Shown: positions 1 to 11,640 of the stretch, piece after piece
Numbering within the stretch: the first letter of the stretch is position 1
How the letters are laid out: every line of letters starts with the position of its first letter
Assembly (NCBI GenBank): GCA_016271365.2
Contig: CM057459.1
Coordinates: 487,085,501 to 487,149,500, forward strand
Reading direction: 5' to 3'
Source of the DNA: Neoceratodus forsteri
Taxonomy: Eukaryota > Chordata > Ceratodontiformes > Ceratodontidae
Length of the DNA: 64,000 nt
Position numbers and translations under genes: made by a program
The notes under the pieces: model-generated
What the model was told of the DNA's origin: nothing
The model's input: the letters and a program-made list of their open reading frames with translations, nothing else
The model's database searches: none

Positions 1-835
1 GTCAAATTCGTTGATGCTTGGGGGGGAGGGTGTAATGGATAGAGCTGCACCGTTACAGTTAACCCACCCAAAATAATGTAAAATAGAGGGACTTACCTGC
101 CCTAGGGAGCCAAAGGTAGGAGTCCTAAGGTGTGTCATTCCAGGTACCTGTAAAATAAAAGATAAAATGGGGGTCACAAAGGATCTGCAGCACTTAGGGG
201 GACAAATAGGGTGGAAGGGACAGGTTAAATAAAAAATGATACTTATCTGAAGGGGTAGGAGTTTGTGTCATGTCAGACCTGTAGAAATAAAAAGAAATTA
301 GGGTAGATGGAGGAAAAATATAGTAGCAGCAGAAATAGAGGATGAGAAGTGTGGATTGGGAGGGAGGACTCAGCTGAAACCCCTGTGTCCATCTTGGTGG
401 TCAAGTGGCCAGTATTTTACATAGTAGCCCAGGTGAGCTAGTGGAGGCTTTTGGGAGGCTAGTAGCCCTTTTGTATAAATAAGAGAGGCCTTGGTGGTCT
501 AGTGAGCTAGCTCCCAATGGATAGGATTAATATCTTCTTTTCATATAGATCAATGCCCTTTCCCTGGAGTCTAGTGGAGGCTCTCTGAGCCCTGACATAG
601 TGTGGGGGGTTATTTTTTTTTGCAGTGGTAACAGAAGGACAAGTATGGGCTGCTGTGCAGCCAAAGACAGCTACTCAACGCAATCATGCTACAAGTGAAA
701 GTGCCTTTGGGCACTGTTAACTTCCAGCCCATATGGAGCTCAGGCTGTGGCCTACTCTGCACAGATGGGAAACAGAGAGAAGATGAAGCCAGCAGAAGGC
801 AGAGGAGGCAGTAATGGAAGCACCTCCCCCCACCT
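1..835. other. Unassigned repeat-like DNA
   Basis: I see no gene here. Three AT-rich segments of similar look (AAATAAAA-rich, near 150, 225 and 282) are separated by G-rich stretches. A motif at 561-580 (CCTGGAGTCTAGTGG) closely resembles a motif repeated in both arms of the hAT element at 30359-31873, so part of this stretch may be an arm of a related foldback transposon. The minus-strand open frame at 610-969 is partly antisense to a SINE and is not credible as a gene. Confidence 0.35.
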
Positions 836-955
836 TGGAGGCAGTATAGCATAGTGGTTAAGGGCACTGAGCTGCAAACCTGGAGACCTGGGTTTGAATC
901 CCACCAGAAGACACCACTTGTATACTGTGTGACCCTGAGCAAGTCACTTAACTTC
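836..955 (+). mobile_element. tRNA-derived MIR-like SINE, 5' part
   Basis: This is the tRNA-related head of a SINE. It begins GGAGGCAGTATAGCATAGTG, contains a box-A-like TAGTGGTTAAGG and a box-B-like GGTTTGAATCC near 891-902, and continues into AAGTCACTTAACTTC. The sequence resembles the MIR/CORE class of vertebrate SINEs. It stops abruptly at about 955, where a CR1 begins, and resumes at 2460. The intact copy at 56083-56277 shows what the uninterrupted sequence looks like. Confidence 0.8.
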
Positions 956-2459
956 ATATGAACATACAAAATTGCCAGCAGAAATAGACCTCATGGTCTA
1001 TCTAGTCTGCTTGAGTGTGCAGCTAGCCCCTCATCTCGCAGCTGCACCTCACGCCCCCCACTTCCCAGTATCCCTTACCCTTATCCTGTCCCAGCCCCTC
1101 TTGAAACTGTTTACCATCTTACAGGACACTATCTCATCTGGTAAGGTGTTCCATTTGTCCACCACTCTTTCTGTGAAACAATGTCTCCTCATCTCCCTCT
1201 TGAATCTTCCCCCCTCCAATTGCAGTCCATGCCCTCTCATGTCCCTCCCCCTTCTCATCTGAAAAATCCCTTCTGTGTTGGTCTTGTTTATCTCCTTCAG
1301 ATACTAAAAAGTCTCAATCATATCTCCCATCCCTCCTCTCCTCCAGTGAATACATGTTCCGCTCTCCCAGCCTGTCCTCGTAGGGCTTGCTCTCCAATCC
1401 CAAGATCATCTTTGCGGCTCTTCGCTGCACCACCTTCAACAATCTGATGTTCTTCTTCAGGAATGGGTGCTAGTACTGCACTCTGTACTCCAGGTGAGGC
1501 CTGAGAAGATCCTTCTCGCAATACACCCCAGCATTATGTTGGCTTCTGCTGGTGCCTTTCTGCACTGAACAGAGTTGTTTATGCTCCCCGTAATGATCAC
1601 TCCTAGGTTCTTCTCCTCTGTGGAGCTCCCCAACTGTACCCCACTCAAATGATAATCTCTCCCCTGGTTCCTGACTCTGAAGTGCAGAACCTTGCACTTC
1701 TTGGCGTTGAACTCCAACTGCCATGTTTCCGCCCACTCCTGCGGTTTAATCAGGCTCTCCTGCAACCCCTTCCACCCCTCTGCATTATCAACCACAGCTC
1801 CCATCTTGGTATTGTCTGTGAACAGACTGATCTTGCTCCAGATCCCATGTGAGATATCTGCAATAAAAGTCCCAAACAGCACCAGTCCCAGTACAATCCC
1901 TGTGGTACTTAGCTTGTCACCAGTCTCATTGACGGGAGGTCCCCATCACCACGATTTGCTACCTTCCCTTTAGCCAGTTTGTGGTCCATTTCACCACTTT
2001 CGGTACCACCCCCACAAATTCCAGTTTCCCTTCCAACTTCCCATGCAGCACTAAATTAAAGGCCTTGCTGAAATCCAAATACAGGACATCCACTGCATGG
2101 CCCTTATCCAGTTCCCACGTCACCCAGTTGTAGTACTCTACAAGGTTTGTCTGGCAGGATCTGCCCACTATAAATCTGTGCTGTTGACCATCCTGGAGAC
2201 CATTTTCCTTTAAGAAGCTCATTAGCCTCTCTTTTAGTATGGTCTCCATGAGATTTCCCACGATCGAGGTAAGGTTCACTGGTCTATAGTTTTCTGGTTC
2301 ATCCTTTGGGCCACTTTTGTGGATTGGAACCACACGGTCCATTCCCCAGCCCTGTAGTACACATCCAGTGTCCAGGGAGGTATTGAACAGGTTGGCCAGT
2401 GACCCCAGCAGGACCTCAGCCAACTCCCTTAATACCCTAGGGTGAATGCCATCAGGTCC
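956..2459 (-). mobile_element. CR1 retrotransposon, 5'-truncated (CR1-A)
   Basis: This is a minus-strand CR1. Its 3' end is at about 956 (ATATGAACATACAAAATTGC, the complement of the TTCTATG-type tail) and its truncated 5' end is at about 2459, inside the codons for the finger motif DGIHPRVLREL. The insertion is nested in a SINE: the SINE reads up to ACTTCAT on the left and continues GTGCTCCCAGG on the right. The coding region is broken into several frames. Confidence 0.85.
1049..2456 (-). pseudogene. CR1 reverse transcriptase remnant (CR1-A)
   Basis: In sense order, the first frame (2456 down to 1959) covers the fingers and palm start: DGIHPRVLREL, NYRPVNLTSIVG and YLDFSKAF. The second (1882-1457) covers the palm centre and thumb, and the third (1258-1049) is the C-terminal tail. 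The catalytic box that reads FADD in CR1 relatives is FTDN here, so an essential aspartate is lost. Several frame changes separate the pieces. The N-terminal residues of the 1959-2522 open frame come from SINE sequence, not from CR1. The protein would have primed reverse transcription at a nicked target. It is clearly inactive. Confidence 0.8.
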
Positions 2460-2530
2460 ATGTGCTCCCAGGTCATACCTGGAAACAAGCTCTGGCTTAG
2501 TGTGTCTTTCCTGGTTAAACAATTTCCCCT
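2460..2530 (+). mobile_element. tRNA-derived SINE, 3' part
   Basis: This is the continuation of the SINE that starts at 836. It reads GTGCTCCCAGG, CTGGAAACAAGCTCTGG and CTTAGTGTGTC, then ends CCTGGTTAAACAATTTCCCC. The same tail is present in the intact copy at 56083-56277 and, in reverse, at 5440-5626 and 8846-9003. Confidence 0.8.
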
Positions 2531-3330
2531 TTACCTTTCCTTTCCTTCCTGAATCGCCGCTTCAGCAGCAGAGTTACTTATTCCTATAGGGCTTAGAGCA
2601 GCTAGGGAGGACAAATGGTGCAAATGAGCTGCCATTAAGTAGAGCTGCTCAGCAGCATCAGTAGAGCTTGGGCGGGGGGGTGTTGAGAGAGGAGAGTGAA
2701 GAGGTGTGTGCAGGGTGGCAGGAGCTGCCAGTGAATAAAGACGCACTTGCAGCGATGTAAAATAAAAGCCTGTGGGGGAAGGGGGGTGTTCTGGGAGAGA
2801 GGAGTGAGGAGACAGCAGCAGCAGAGTGACAGGTGCCACATACTGAAAGAACACCGTGGTTTGTGGCAATGGCTGGTGAGCTGAATTTCATTTTAAAAGC
2901 CTGCAGGATGCAGGCAAGGACAAAGAGCTCCCCAAGGGGAGAAGAATCAGAGGAGCTGCACCACAGCAGCATGCAAGCCCTGAGGGGCTTTAAAATGTGA
3001 ACTGGAGGGAGGGGGACAGAATCAGAGAACATTTGGGCTAGGAGAGCCCACAAACAATGAAGAGCAGCATGCAGCAGTGAAGCCCAAAGGGGCATAAAGC
3101 AAATAAATAAATAAAATTATATATATTTCAAATAAGGTGGCTATCTGGGGCAGAAGCAGGCAGTCCTCCATTAAAACTTCAGGGAGCCATGTTATACAGC
3201 CTGCTGGCTGGCGCTGATATCACTAGGATGCTTATGGGAGAGACCAACCAGATAAAATGAAGGGAACAGTAAATAAAAGTGGAGGGGAGGCCTAGTTTCA
3301 GCAGCTCCTGACAGCCAAATAATTTATCAG
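2531..3330. other. Unassigned G/A-rich DNA
   Basis: No recognisable gene or element. The minus-strand open frames here (up to 145 aa) are rich in Leu, Ser and Pro and match no family I recognise. They are most likely chance frames in purine-rich sequence. Confidence 0.4.
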
Positions 3331-4480
3331 TTTAAAGATGTGTGATGTGGGGTAGTTAGGGAATCGCCAGCCCTATCTACCCACACCAAAATTTAACACA
3401 GCTACCACAGAAAGGGGTTAATGGAAGGCTAAAAGAGGGGCAAGGTCAGTAGTTGGAAGGAGCTTGTTCAAAATAGTTCCCGCCATTGGAAGGTCCTCAA
3501 GCTCTCTCCTGATTGGCTGACAGTGCCTCAGTACCAAAAGCTCCATTTATATGTGAGTAGGGTGGGCTAGAGTACTGAGGGAGCGTAGCTCGGCCTTTTG
3601 TTCCCTCTTTCCCCTCTGAGCCAGCAAGCAGTGCTGTGGTAGGGCTTTGCCACCTTCAACCCCTTCTACAAGAAATAAGAAGGAAGACAGGGAAAACTAA
3701 GTTTTAAAGGAGATAGGCTAGCCAGTTAAGGGGCTACCATTGCAATGCAAAAAATTATTCTAGATAGAAAAGTCAGTTAGAGAGTAATTTAGTTTTAAAA
3801 CTTTGGGCCTTGATAGTCCAATCAAAGAAGGAGTGAGTAGAAACCAAGTTTTGTAGTTAATAGTCAAGATTCTTCAAAAAGTTTATTTTATATTTAAAGT
3901 TTGTAGGGAGGATTCACCTGCTTAATGGAGGACCGAAGAGGACTAGAGGTACAGCTGAGTGAAACCAGAACCTGGGAGGATCAAAGGAACAATGGAGCCA
4001 TCACTGGACATCAGCAGAGGGCACCTCATTAATCCCTGGCCAGGGCAGTGCAGCTATGGCTTCATCTTCCTCAGGAACATCACTCTTCATCTTCTTCATG
4101 GATATCACCCATTTGGGTTGAGGTACCAAAGACTGTGACTTCTAAAAGAACTAAAACTGTGTTGGGACATCTCACTGCATTGGGGCTGGGGTGGAAAATG
4201 TGTGTTGCAATCAAGTTTTAGATTTTTTTTTTGTCAGGAAAAGAGAAATTATACTGTTCTGAGTTAATGCTATTTTACTGTTTAGTGTGTTCAGCCATAA
4301 TTTTGAACTTTAATAGAGTCATTGCTGAAGTGAAAGAAAACAGTTAATCATGGTTTGATAAATAAACAGGCTCTATTGTTGAAAGAGATGTCTGCCTCTG
4401 TGGTAATTCCTATAGCACTGTTGTTATAGTTAGAATTTCATAACTCAAATTAATATCTGCCAGCCCTGTAACTAACCTTC
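3331..4480 (+). repeat. Possible LTR-like segment
   Basis: The stretch has promoter-like signals in a plausible order: inverted CCAAT boxes at 3485-3489 and 3512-3516, a TATA-like ATTTATAT at 3545-3552, and a polyadenylation signal AATAAA at 4361-4366. This would fit the U3-R-U5 order of a solo LTR. I could not find clean TG...CA termini or a target-site duplication, so the ends are guesses. An ordinary promoter-like AT-rich sequence is the alternative. Confidence 0.25.
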
Positions 4481-5439
4481 CTTGCAGGTAGCCAGACTCC
4501 ATTTTCCAGGTAGTTGAAAGCAGTGTGCAGGCAGGTGTTATAAGAGGTCCCTCAAATCCTAGCCAACTCAGCCTGAAGTCTAGAGACCTTCTCCCTCAAC
4601 CCAAAGAGGGTGTGCAGATGAGGCAGCACTGCTGTCTCCAGAAGGTTTCTCTAAAAAACTGACACCCCAGAGCCACTTCACTGCATCACGACCAGCATTC
4701 TCAACCTCTATTCTCACTGTGTGTTACCTGAGATACTTTTGTACACTTAGCTCTGATAGTGTTTCTATTTTTCTCTTTTTTTATTTCTGTTTTTCTCCCC
4801 CATGCCTTGTTTAAATCTTTAGATACTCCTACCCTAGATATGGTATTGCTCCTATTCCCAGTATGAGCTTATCCTTGAACTTCCACCCTTCCCAGCAGTG
4901 AGTATTACACAGAAGTGAACTGGCACCTTGCCATAATCAACAGGCAGAGTCCCCCACTTCTCCACTTTCTTCTGCTGATGCGTGCCACTGCTTATTACAT
5001 CAGTCACCTGCTCCCCTCCTTCACTGCTCCACTCACTCACTGGGACACTAACTTGTGGGACACATTGGAAGTGGTTGTTTTTATGCAGAACTTATTCCCT
5101 TCCTGGTGGTGTGCTTTGGCTGTGGGAGATCAATTATCAAGTAACCAAGGCCCCAGGCAAACAATTAGCACACCTCCCCCAAACTACAGGACTAGACACA
5201 GGTCTTATTATATGATCTCTAAATATGGGCTACTCTGACTGCTCTCAGATTTACCCTTCTCTCAATAATACAGCAGTTCAACCAAGTCTCACCACAGCTT
5301 ACCTTATCTATGTTGTCTTCAAAAAAGCAAGCCTGTTTTGTCCCTCCTGTTGCAAATACAAGCTGATTCTGCTTCAGTAGCAGGCATCTTGGACTGGTAT
5401 TTCCAGTTTGTAAGATGTTTTATTTTATTTATTTATTGA
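4481..5439. other. Unassigned DNA
   Basis: No recognisable gene or repeat. A plus-strand open frame at 4915-5238 (107 aa) resembles no protein family I know. Confidence 0.4.
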
Positions 5440-5626
5440 TGTTACTATTTTTGGCCAGGAAAGACACTCTAAGCCATGGTTTGTTGCCAGGTGCATTCTG
5501 GGAGCACAGGGAAGTTAAGTGACTTGCTTATGGTCACAGACTATGCAAATGGCGACTGGGATTCAAATCCAGTTATGCAAGTTTGCAACTCAGTGCTGTA
5601 AACCACTCTACAATACTGCCTTCCTT
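5440..5626 (-). mobile_element. tRNA-derived SINE, reverse orientation
   Basis: This is a complete but diverged copy of the SINE at 56083-56277, on the minus strand. The tail (GGCCAGGAAAGACACTC) lies at low coordinates. The complement of box B (GGGATTCAAATCC) lies near 5560, and the head (ACTGCCTTCC) near 5620. Confidence 0.75.
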
Positions 5627-5631
5627 TAGTG

Positions 5632-5732
5632 CTTAGAATCACACAGTGATTAAGTAACTTGGGGAAGATTTGAACCTAAGTCTCCTAGTTCTCAAGCCAT
5701 GCTCTCTAGCCACTAGACCCGCCTTCCCTATG
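5632..5732 (-). mobile_element. Second tRNA-like SINE fragment
   Basis: Directly next to the previous SINE is another tRNA-like segment in reverse orientation. It reads GTGATTAAGTAACTTGGG, then GATTTGAACCTAAGTCTCC, then AACTCACGCCA-type sequence ending CCACTAGACC. It resembles the heads of MIR/AmnSINE-like families but differs from the other SINE copies here, so it is a separate family or a much older copy. Confidence 0.5.
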
Positions 5733-6779
5733 TTCTAATCATACAACATTTACATAATTGGTGTATCAGTGTCCCTTTGATGGCACAGCTATGCCAACAA
5801 AGATTATTATCCCTTGCCCTCATCCTTTATATCCTAGCTGGTGTATGATATACTCTTATAATTGATTTTCACTAGATGGATTTATTTTTTGCGTGATTAT
5901 TATTACAACTATTTGCCAATCAAGAAATAGCCAGTTATGATCATTTTTTATCTCCATCACAAATGACCATTTTTCCTTTATTTAAAAAATAATTTGGGTT
6001 CTTTCACATTAGTTATGTTAACTAACTCTAAATAAGATTCTGCTATTATTTCTCTCTCAAAACACAAATAATTTGTTTCCCAAGTGTTTTATAGTCCCAC
6101 AGTTTGTACTCTCTACTTTATCTTATTAACTTATAGTAAAATATGTAAATAACCTCTTAAGTTGGTTATATTCCACTCAAGTTTAATTCAATACGCTGTA
6201 TTTTCAGTTCTCATAATGTTAATAAACCCTGGGAGCCTATCACTTTTTCCTGTGGGCACTGCTATAATTTGACATGTAGTGCTCTGTATCTTATCCTGAA
6301 ACCTTTTATACCAAAAGCAGCTGTGGTGCTCATCCACGGAAGTTGTAAATCTAATGTTTTATGTAAAGGTTTTATTGCTTGAACGATATGCAGTATGATT
6401 TCAGCTTTTATTTAGCAAAATCTGTCAGGATGGAATAAAATGTAATTTCCCATTAGAGTTGCTTGTTTTGTAGTTATGATCTCTCGTACTTAATATGAGT
6501 CATTCATATTCCTATTCCAGTTTTTTACTTGCAATGCTCATTACCAGACTAAGCTGACTTTTTTTGTGCTGTTTAATAGGTTAATAGTCTGGGCATCCTG
6601 TTCCTCCAACTAGTCTTGGTTTCAAAATGATTTCCCAAGCAATTCTTGTGATGTCACCCCTCCAAAGACATTTTTAAAATATCCATTTGAATGTGTTGGT
6701 ACTGTCTATTGAAACTGGGTATATAATACCCTGAAAAGTATACAGTAAATGTGGCATGATGAATGGTTTCAAAATGGAA
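5733..6779. other. Unassigned AT-rich DNA
   Basis: AT-rich sequence with no open frame, recognisable repeat or structured motif that I can support. Confidence 0.4.
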
Positions 6780-7467
6780 GTTTACCTACCTGGTAAAGGT
6801 GATTGTGTTAGTATGTATCCATTGAGCTCCATTTCTTACAGACTAGGTTACATTCGCCTGATAGGCTACTGATGCACATGTGATCGCAAATCGAATTTCA
6901 AGTCCACCTAGGCTCCTTGAAGATCCAATATCCTCATTTCTGAATCTTCTGAAGCTGTTAGATGTAGACAAGATACATGTGGACTGAACTTGCTATACAT
7001 GCACACCTTATTTAGACAGAATAATCAGTGGGCACCACATGATAGGGAATATTGAATTATTTAGCTACCATGTGGCCTTGTGGATATGATAGGACTTCCT
7101 TGTGTTTGGGTATTTATCATTCAGTATTGAGTAATTAGTCAAGACTATTAGATCTGTACTTGTTTTTAGGAAACATCTGTTAAGTATCTTAGATACTCAA
7201 ACTTCATGTTGTAAACAATTTGTATAACATGTTTTATATCAAGTATTGTAATTCATCTTGTAAATGTTGGTCACACTTGAAAATGGGCAATACTGCTCAA
7301 TGTGCTTTTCCAGGGTAAATATTAAAATGAAATGAGATGAGAATGAAATGGAATTTCATATTTTACCCTGGCCTACTTACTCCATAAATCACATGTCATG
7401 ATCATCCAGGTGGGTTGGAGTGCAGTGATTATAAACTAGCACAATCACCTTCACCAGGTAAGTAAAC
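6780..7467. repeat. Element bounded by 33-bp inverted repeats
   Basis: The left arm at 6780-6812 (GTTTACCTACCTGGTAAAGG and onward) is complementary to the right arm at 7435-7467 (ending CACCAGGTAAGTAAAC), with only a few mismatches. About 620 bp lie between the arms. A motif TCCATTTCTTACAGACTAGG sits inside the left arm. It recurs just outside the right arm near 7500, and in reverse at 23735-24000. This suggests a dispersed non-autonomous DNA element. I cannot assign a superfamily or a target-site duplication. Confidence 0.5.
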
Positions 7468-8845
7468 TTCCTTTATGTTATGTATACATCCACAGCACTC
7501 CATTCCTTACAGACTGGGTTACTTTAAGTAGCAGTACCCTTTATCCTCAGGGTGGGGCAGAGCCACTGTGTCCTGGGTTCGGAGTATGGCCCATAGTTGG
7601 GCCTTGACTGTTGAGATGGTGCTCTAGGGCAGTGTAGAGTCTGGTAGGTAATGCCTAGTGAATGTGTGACTGCTTGAACAGGTAGTGTTTGGATGCCTCT
7701 TGAGAGATCACTTGAAGTATCTTTGCCTCTGATGTGGTCAGTGCCCTAGTTAGAGTAGCCTTGGTATGGATGTGATTGCACTTTATCCAGTCAGCGTGTT
7801 CTCTGAATGGGATGTTATTCTGGGGGCTGAGATAGCTGCTGGGACTGTCGTGTCCCTACTTTATCTAACGGTCTGTAGGGACAGATTCTGTAGGTGCCCT
7901 CATTGTCTCCGACACTGTATATGTGTTAGGTTCCAATCAGGTACCAAGTCCAAAATGTCTGGTAGTCCTGATATGATGCTCCACCCTAGGATGGAGCAGA
8001 AACACATTGTCAGAATCCATCACCCTGTGATACAGTTAGTGATGACTCCTGGGTGAGAGGTGTTCAGTTGGCTTTTCTGTCTGGAGTTGCAACTTCATCC
8101 ATTTATTGCACTGTGAGCCCCTGAAAAAGGCTCATTCCCCCAGGGATTTTGGTCACACTCCCATTCTTTTCTTGTTGTTGGTTCTGGTTTTCCTGGTTTG
8201 CCCCATATCCAGATCCTCTCCTGCCAGCCCCTGCAATGGTTTTAGAGAGAGAGTGGGGCCAGAGGAGCTGTAGCATGGAGCGAGCAGTGTTTGAAATGTT
8301 ACTGCATGCTGAGATGCGCATTTTTCAAGCGCTCATTTCGGCGACCTTTGGGGTTGTCTCTCTGGTGGTCCTGGTCCCAGGAAAAGGAAAGAGAGGGACT
8401 GGGGACCCTGATTTAGAGGGATAGGCAACCGGAGAGAAAGAAAAAGGAATTTTGTGAGCACCAACAGAGGACAAGGGATCGGGAGTCACCTCATTAATAT
8501 TCATGAGGCAGCATTCCTTTGAAGTGCGGAAAGCCTGTCTAGCACTGGGGCAGAGAGTGTAATGCTAGGACAGTCAGGGAAAGGTAAATAAATAACATAA
8601 ATAAAGCACTGGAGTGAACGGGAATGCTGCCAGTGTTGCCAGTCCATGGGGGAAATAAATAATTAAAATAAGTACATGGATGGCAGCCAAGGATAAAGTG
8701 GGGCTATGTGTGTGTGCATCCTAGGGGCATAGAATAACAGCAGCAGCAACTGGAAAGGGGGATAGATAAAAGTGTAAATGGATGCAAATTGCTTAAGAGG
8801 GCATGGGGGGCTACCAAATGCTGGGGCAAATAAAACATAAATAAT
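7468..8845. other. Unassigned DNA with a repeat motif at its start
   Basis: The first 70 bases repeat the TCCATTCCTTACAGACTGGG motif also seen at 6827 and, inverted, at 23985. The rest shows no recognisable gene. Plus-strand open frames at 7766-8056 and 8149-8424 match no family I know. From 8560 onward there are several AAATAAATAA-type blocks spaced about 60-200 bp apart. Confidence 0.35.
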
Positions 8846-9003
8846 TACTGTTTTTTTTAACCAGGAGAGACACACTAAGTTGAAGCTTGTTTCCAGGTGT
8901 GACCTGGGAGCATGAGAAAGTTATGTAACTTGCTCAGTGTCACACAGTATGCAAGTGGGGGCTGCAGGATTCAAACCCAGGTCTCCAGGTTTGCAGCTCA
9001 GAG
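8846..9003 (-). mobile_element. tRNA-derived SINE, reverse orientation
   Basis: Reverse copy of the 56083-56277 SINE. The tail reads AACCAGGAGAGACACACTAA. The inverted box B is in GGATTCAAACCCAGG near 8968. The copy ends at GTTTGCAGCTCAGAG (9003), so the extreme 5' head is missing. Confidence 0.8.
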
Positions 9004-9004
9004 T

Positions 9005-10950
9005 CTGTTTGGTTGCAGGGGCACTTAAGCCTGGGACAATGTATAAATCTGTGGAAACTATTTACAAAATCCACTATGTTTAGCAGCCATGTGACACCAG
9101 CCAGCCAACCACTGAGCCAGGATTCTTGCCAGACACTCTGGGACTGATTGAAAGGACTTTGGAGGAAAAATACCGGGGAATGTTTAGGCACTTTTTTCTG
9201 CACCAATGAGGCATCAAGGGAGCCTCATATATATTAAGTTTTGCTTAAGGACAGTGGCTCCAGCTAATGGGGAGTGAGGAAAGGGCTCCAGATAAAGCTT
9301 GGACAGTTGGGCTTGGAGTCAGTTCAGGGAGAGTTCCTCCAGGAGGAGTAGGGCTCTTGCCCCTGCAGAGATTGGGTCTGCAAGATGGACCTGCCTGGAG
9401 GCTGCCAGAAATTTGTCCCCCAGGGCAGGGAGGGCCTGCCCCATCAGAAAAAGAAAGAAGCAGCTTAGAAGAGAAAAGGGAAAGCTGCAGGTTGCTGAAT
9501 TGTCTGCATTGTCCTGAAGTTGCACCATCATGGTGGCACAAAGAAGCGGAGAGGAAAGATCATGTCCTGAGCCTGAATTAAAGGACAAAGGTTGGGTCTA
9601 AGCCTGGGAAAAGACCAAGGTTGCATTCTGAGCCTGTGAAAAGAATGAAGGTTGTGTCTAAGCCAGGAAAAAAATGGGATACAGAGGATAAGGAATATAA
9701 ATGTGATGAGAAAAGAGAAAAGCAAGAGTAAGCCTCTTTGAGACAGAGAAATGCGTAGTACCTGCATGGTGAGAAACTGGACTGTGAGTGTGCAGGTAAT
9801 ATCTGTGTGAGCCAGAGTGAAAAGGTGGCTGTGTTAGAGCTGAGAGACTGTGAAAGCAGAAGGATGGACAGGTGCTTTCTGGACTGAGTACCTGTTGTCT
9901 GCTCCTGAGATACAGCAAAGAGAGAAAGGGATTGCTGAGGATACACAATGCGGCCAGAAAGAGAGGAATAATGAGGAGAAACAGAAGAGAATTTGCAAAA
10001 GGTTTCTGCTCACACCCAGGGCCAGGTGGGAAACATGCTAACCTCCGTCTAGTGGGGTCTGCCACCGCAGGGGGTCACGAGTCTTGTACCCGAGTGCTAA
10101 GGCACTCTGATCAAGAGGGCCAGGCCATGGGGCCACTCCCTGGTCTGGGTAATCTGTAGTTGGCAGGCATTGTGCATGTGCCCTGCAACGGGGCCTGTAA
10201 TGGGCTGAAAGGGACAATCTGCAAGCAGGAGGAAAGAAAGTGCAAACTACAGCCTCTGTGCCCCCTATTTTCAAGCATTGTGCCAGATTCTGCCTATACC
10301 ATCAATTCCCAGGACTTCAGTGAACCATACCATCTAAAGACTGAGTCTGCAGAACCATGAGTAATCAGCAGAAATTGCCCTACACCTGGGGACTGTAGTT
10401 TAAGTATGCCCAGTAGGGCTGGAGGAAAAGCAAAGGAAAGATGTATAAAGTTATTTAACTCAAGTAAGTGCACCAATGCTGGCTACCAGCTGCACCTCAG
10501 GCCTGCAACATTAAAACTGGGTACCCAGGTACTGGACTGTAGAGAAATGGACTGGGACCTGCGGGTCTGGGTTTTGGGCATCTGAAGCAGACAGTTAGAT
10601 AGATAGACCTGGTGGCTGCACTGATTGCAAAAAGGGAATGAATCAGAAGGGGAAATGTGATTTTGGGAAATGCTCATTTTTAAAAATGCTTACTTGACTT
10701 CTGTTCCACTACCCCAATCCTAAACCCTCCCCCTATAAATAAACCATGAGGTTATTGTTTTTACAGCAGAAATGAATCCAGAGCCTGATTTTAATGAGCT
10801 TGTGTATTGATGAAGTGAAAAGGTAAATGTGGTAACTGAATGTGGAGAGGTTCAAATCTTGGTAAGTCCATGTCTGGGGCAACTGTTCAGGAGGTGGGAT
10901 GGTATGACATTCTAGGGGGTGGTACTGCAAGCAATCAGATCCAAAAATAA
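9005..10950 (+). repeat. Possible long LTR-like segment
   Basis: A CCAAT box (9203-9207) is followed about 20 bp on by a TATA-like TATATATT (9228-9236). A purine-rich 1.4-kb stretch follows, then AATAAA at 10738-10743. This order would suit a solo LTR about 1.9 kb long. The many short open frames on both strands are unlike known proteins. No terminal repeats or flanking duplication could be confirmed. Confidence 0.3.
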
Positions 10951-11640
10951 TGTACTCTGGGTGGAGGCACCATCATTTTTATTTTAACTTCTGGGAAAGG
11001 ACACCCGTAGGTCAGCTATGGGAACCTAGGTGTGCATTGCCTGTTGCTGCCCCAGTCACTGAAAGTGTACTCAGGGGATACCTAGAACTGAGGTTTTATG
11101 GTTTCACCTTATAAGGACAACTTGGCTCTTATTGGGGTAAGAGTGGTTGGGTAAGTGCCTTTTGAATTACTGCATGTCTGCAGCCAGTGAGCCCTCTTAA
11201 GTGGCTACTACTGGACCTCATCCTTCTGTACAATAAGCATGCACATTGATGAGTATGGAGTGGGTGTCTTGGACTGCTGCTCACACTGTTCCAGCAGTCC
11301 TGCAAGATGGATGCAGCCTTACCCTTCATGTACTGTACTCAGCTGTGTTGAGGGCTGATGTTACTAGAACGGATGTAGCCTGTGGGGGGATCACCTTATG
11401 ACTGCTGTCAACATATTGTTCTGTAGGTGAGGCCTTGATGAGGTCTGATGCTGCATGCCCTCTGATGTGGGCAGGTGAGGGGTGCAGAATATTTATTGTC
11501 TATTAGGAGACCTGAGGAGAATGTAGTGGGACTGTAGGACTGAAACCTATGGCATCCCTCATGGAAGCCAATTTACTCAGGTGTGCACATTACTGTCCAA
11601 TGATTTCCCCACCTCCTATGGAGGATTCATTTATCTCTCT
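10951..11640. other. Unassigned DNA
   Basis: No gene or repeat that I can support. A minus-strand open frame at 11129-11329 is short and unrecognised. Confidence 0.4.

Noticed and set aside
836..955. Functional tRNA gene
   Set aside because: Box A- and B-like motifs are present, but there is no cloverleaf or proper acceptor stem, and the sequence recurs with a SINE body and tail.
2658..3095. 145-aa minus-strand frame as a small secreted protein
   Set aside because: Leu/Ser/Pro-rich, overlapped by two other frames of similar length, with no recognisable domain.
7440..7470. Real exon/intron boundary at CACCAGGTAAGTAAAC
   Set aside because: The motif is the arm of an inverted repeat and no coding frame leads into it. 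It is kept only as a finding about the element.
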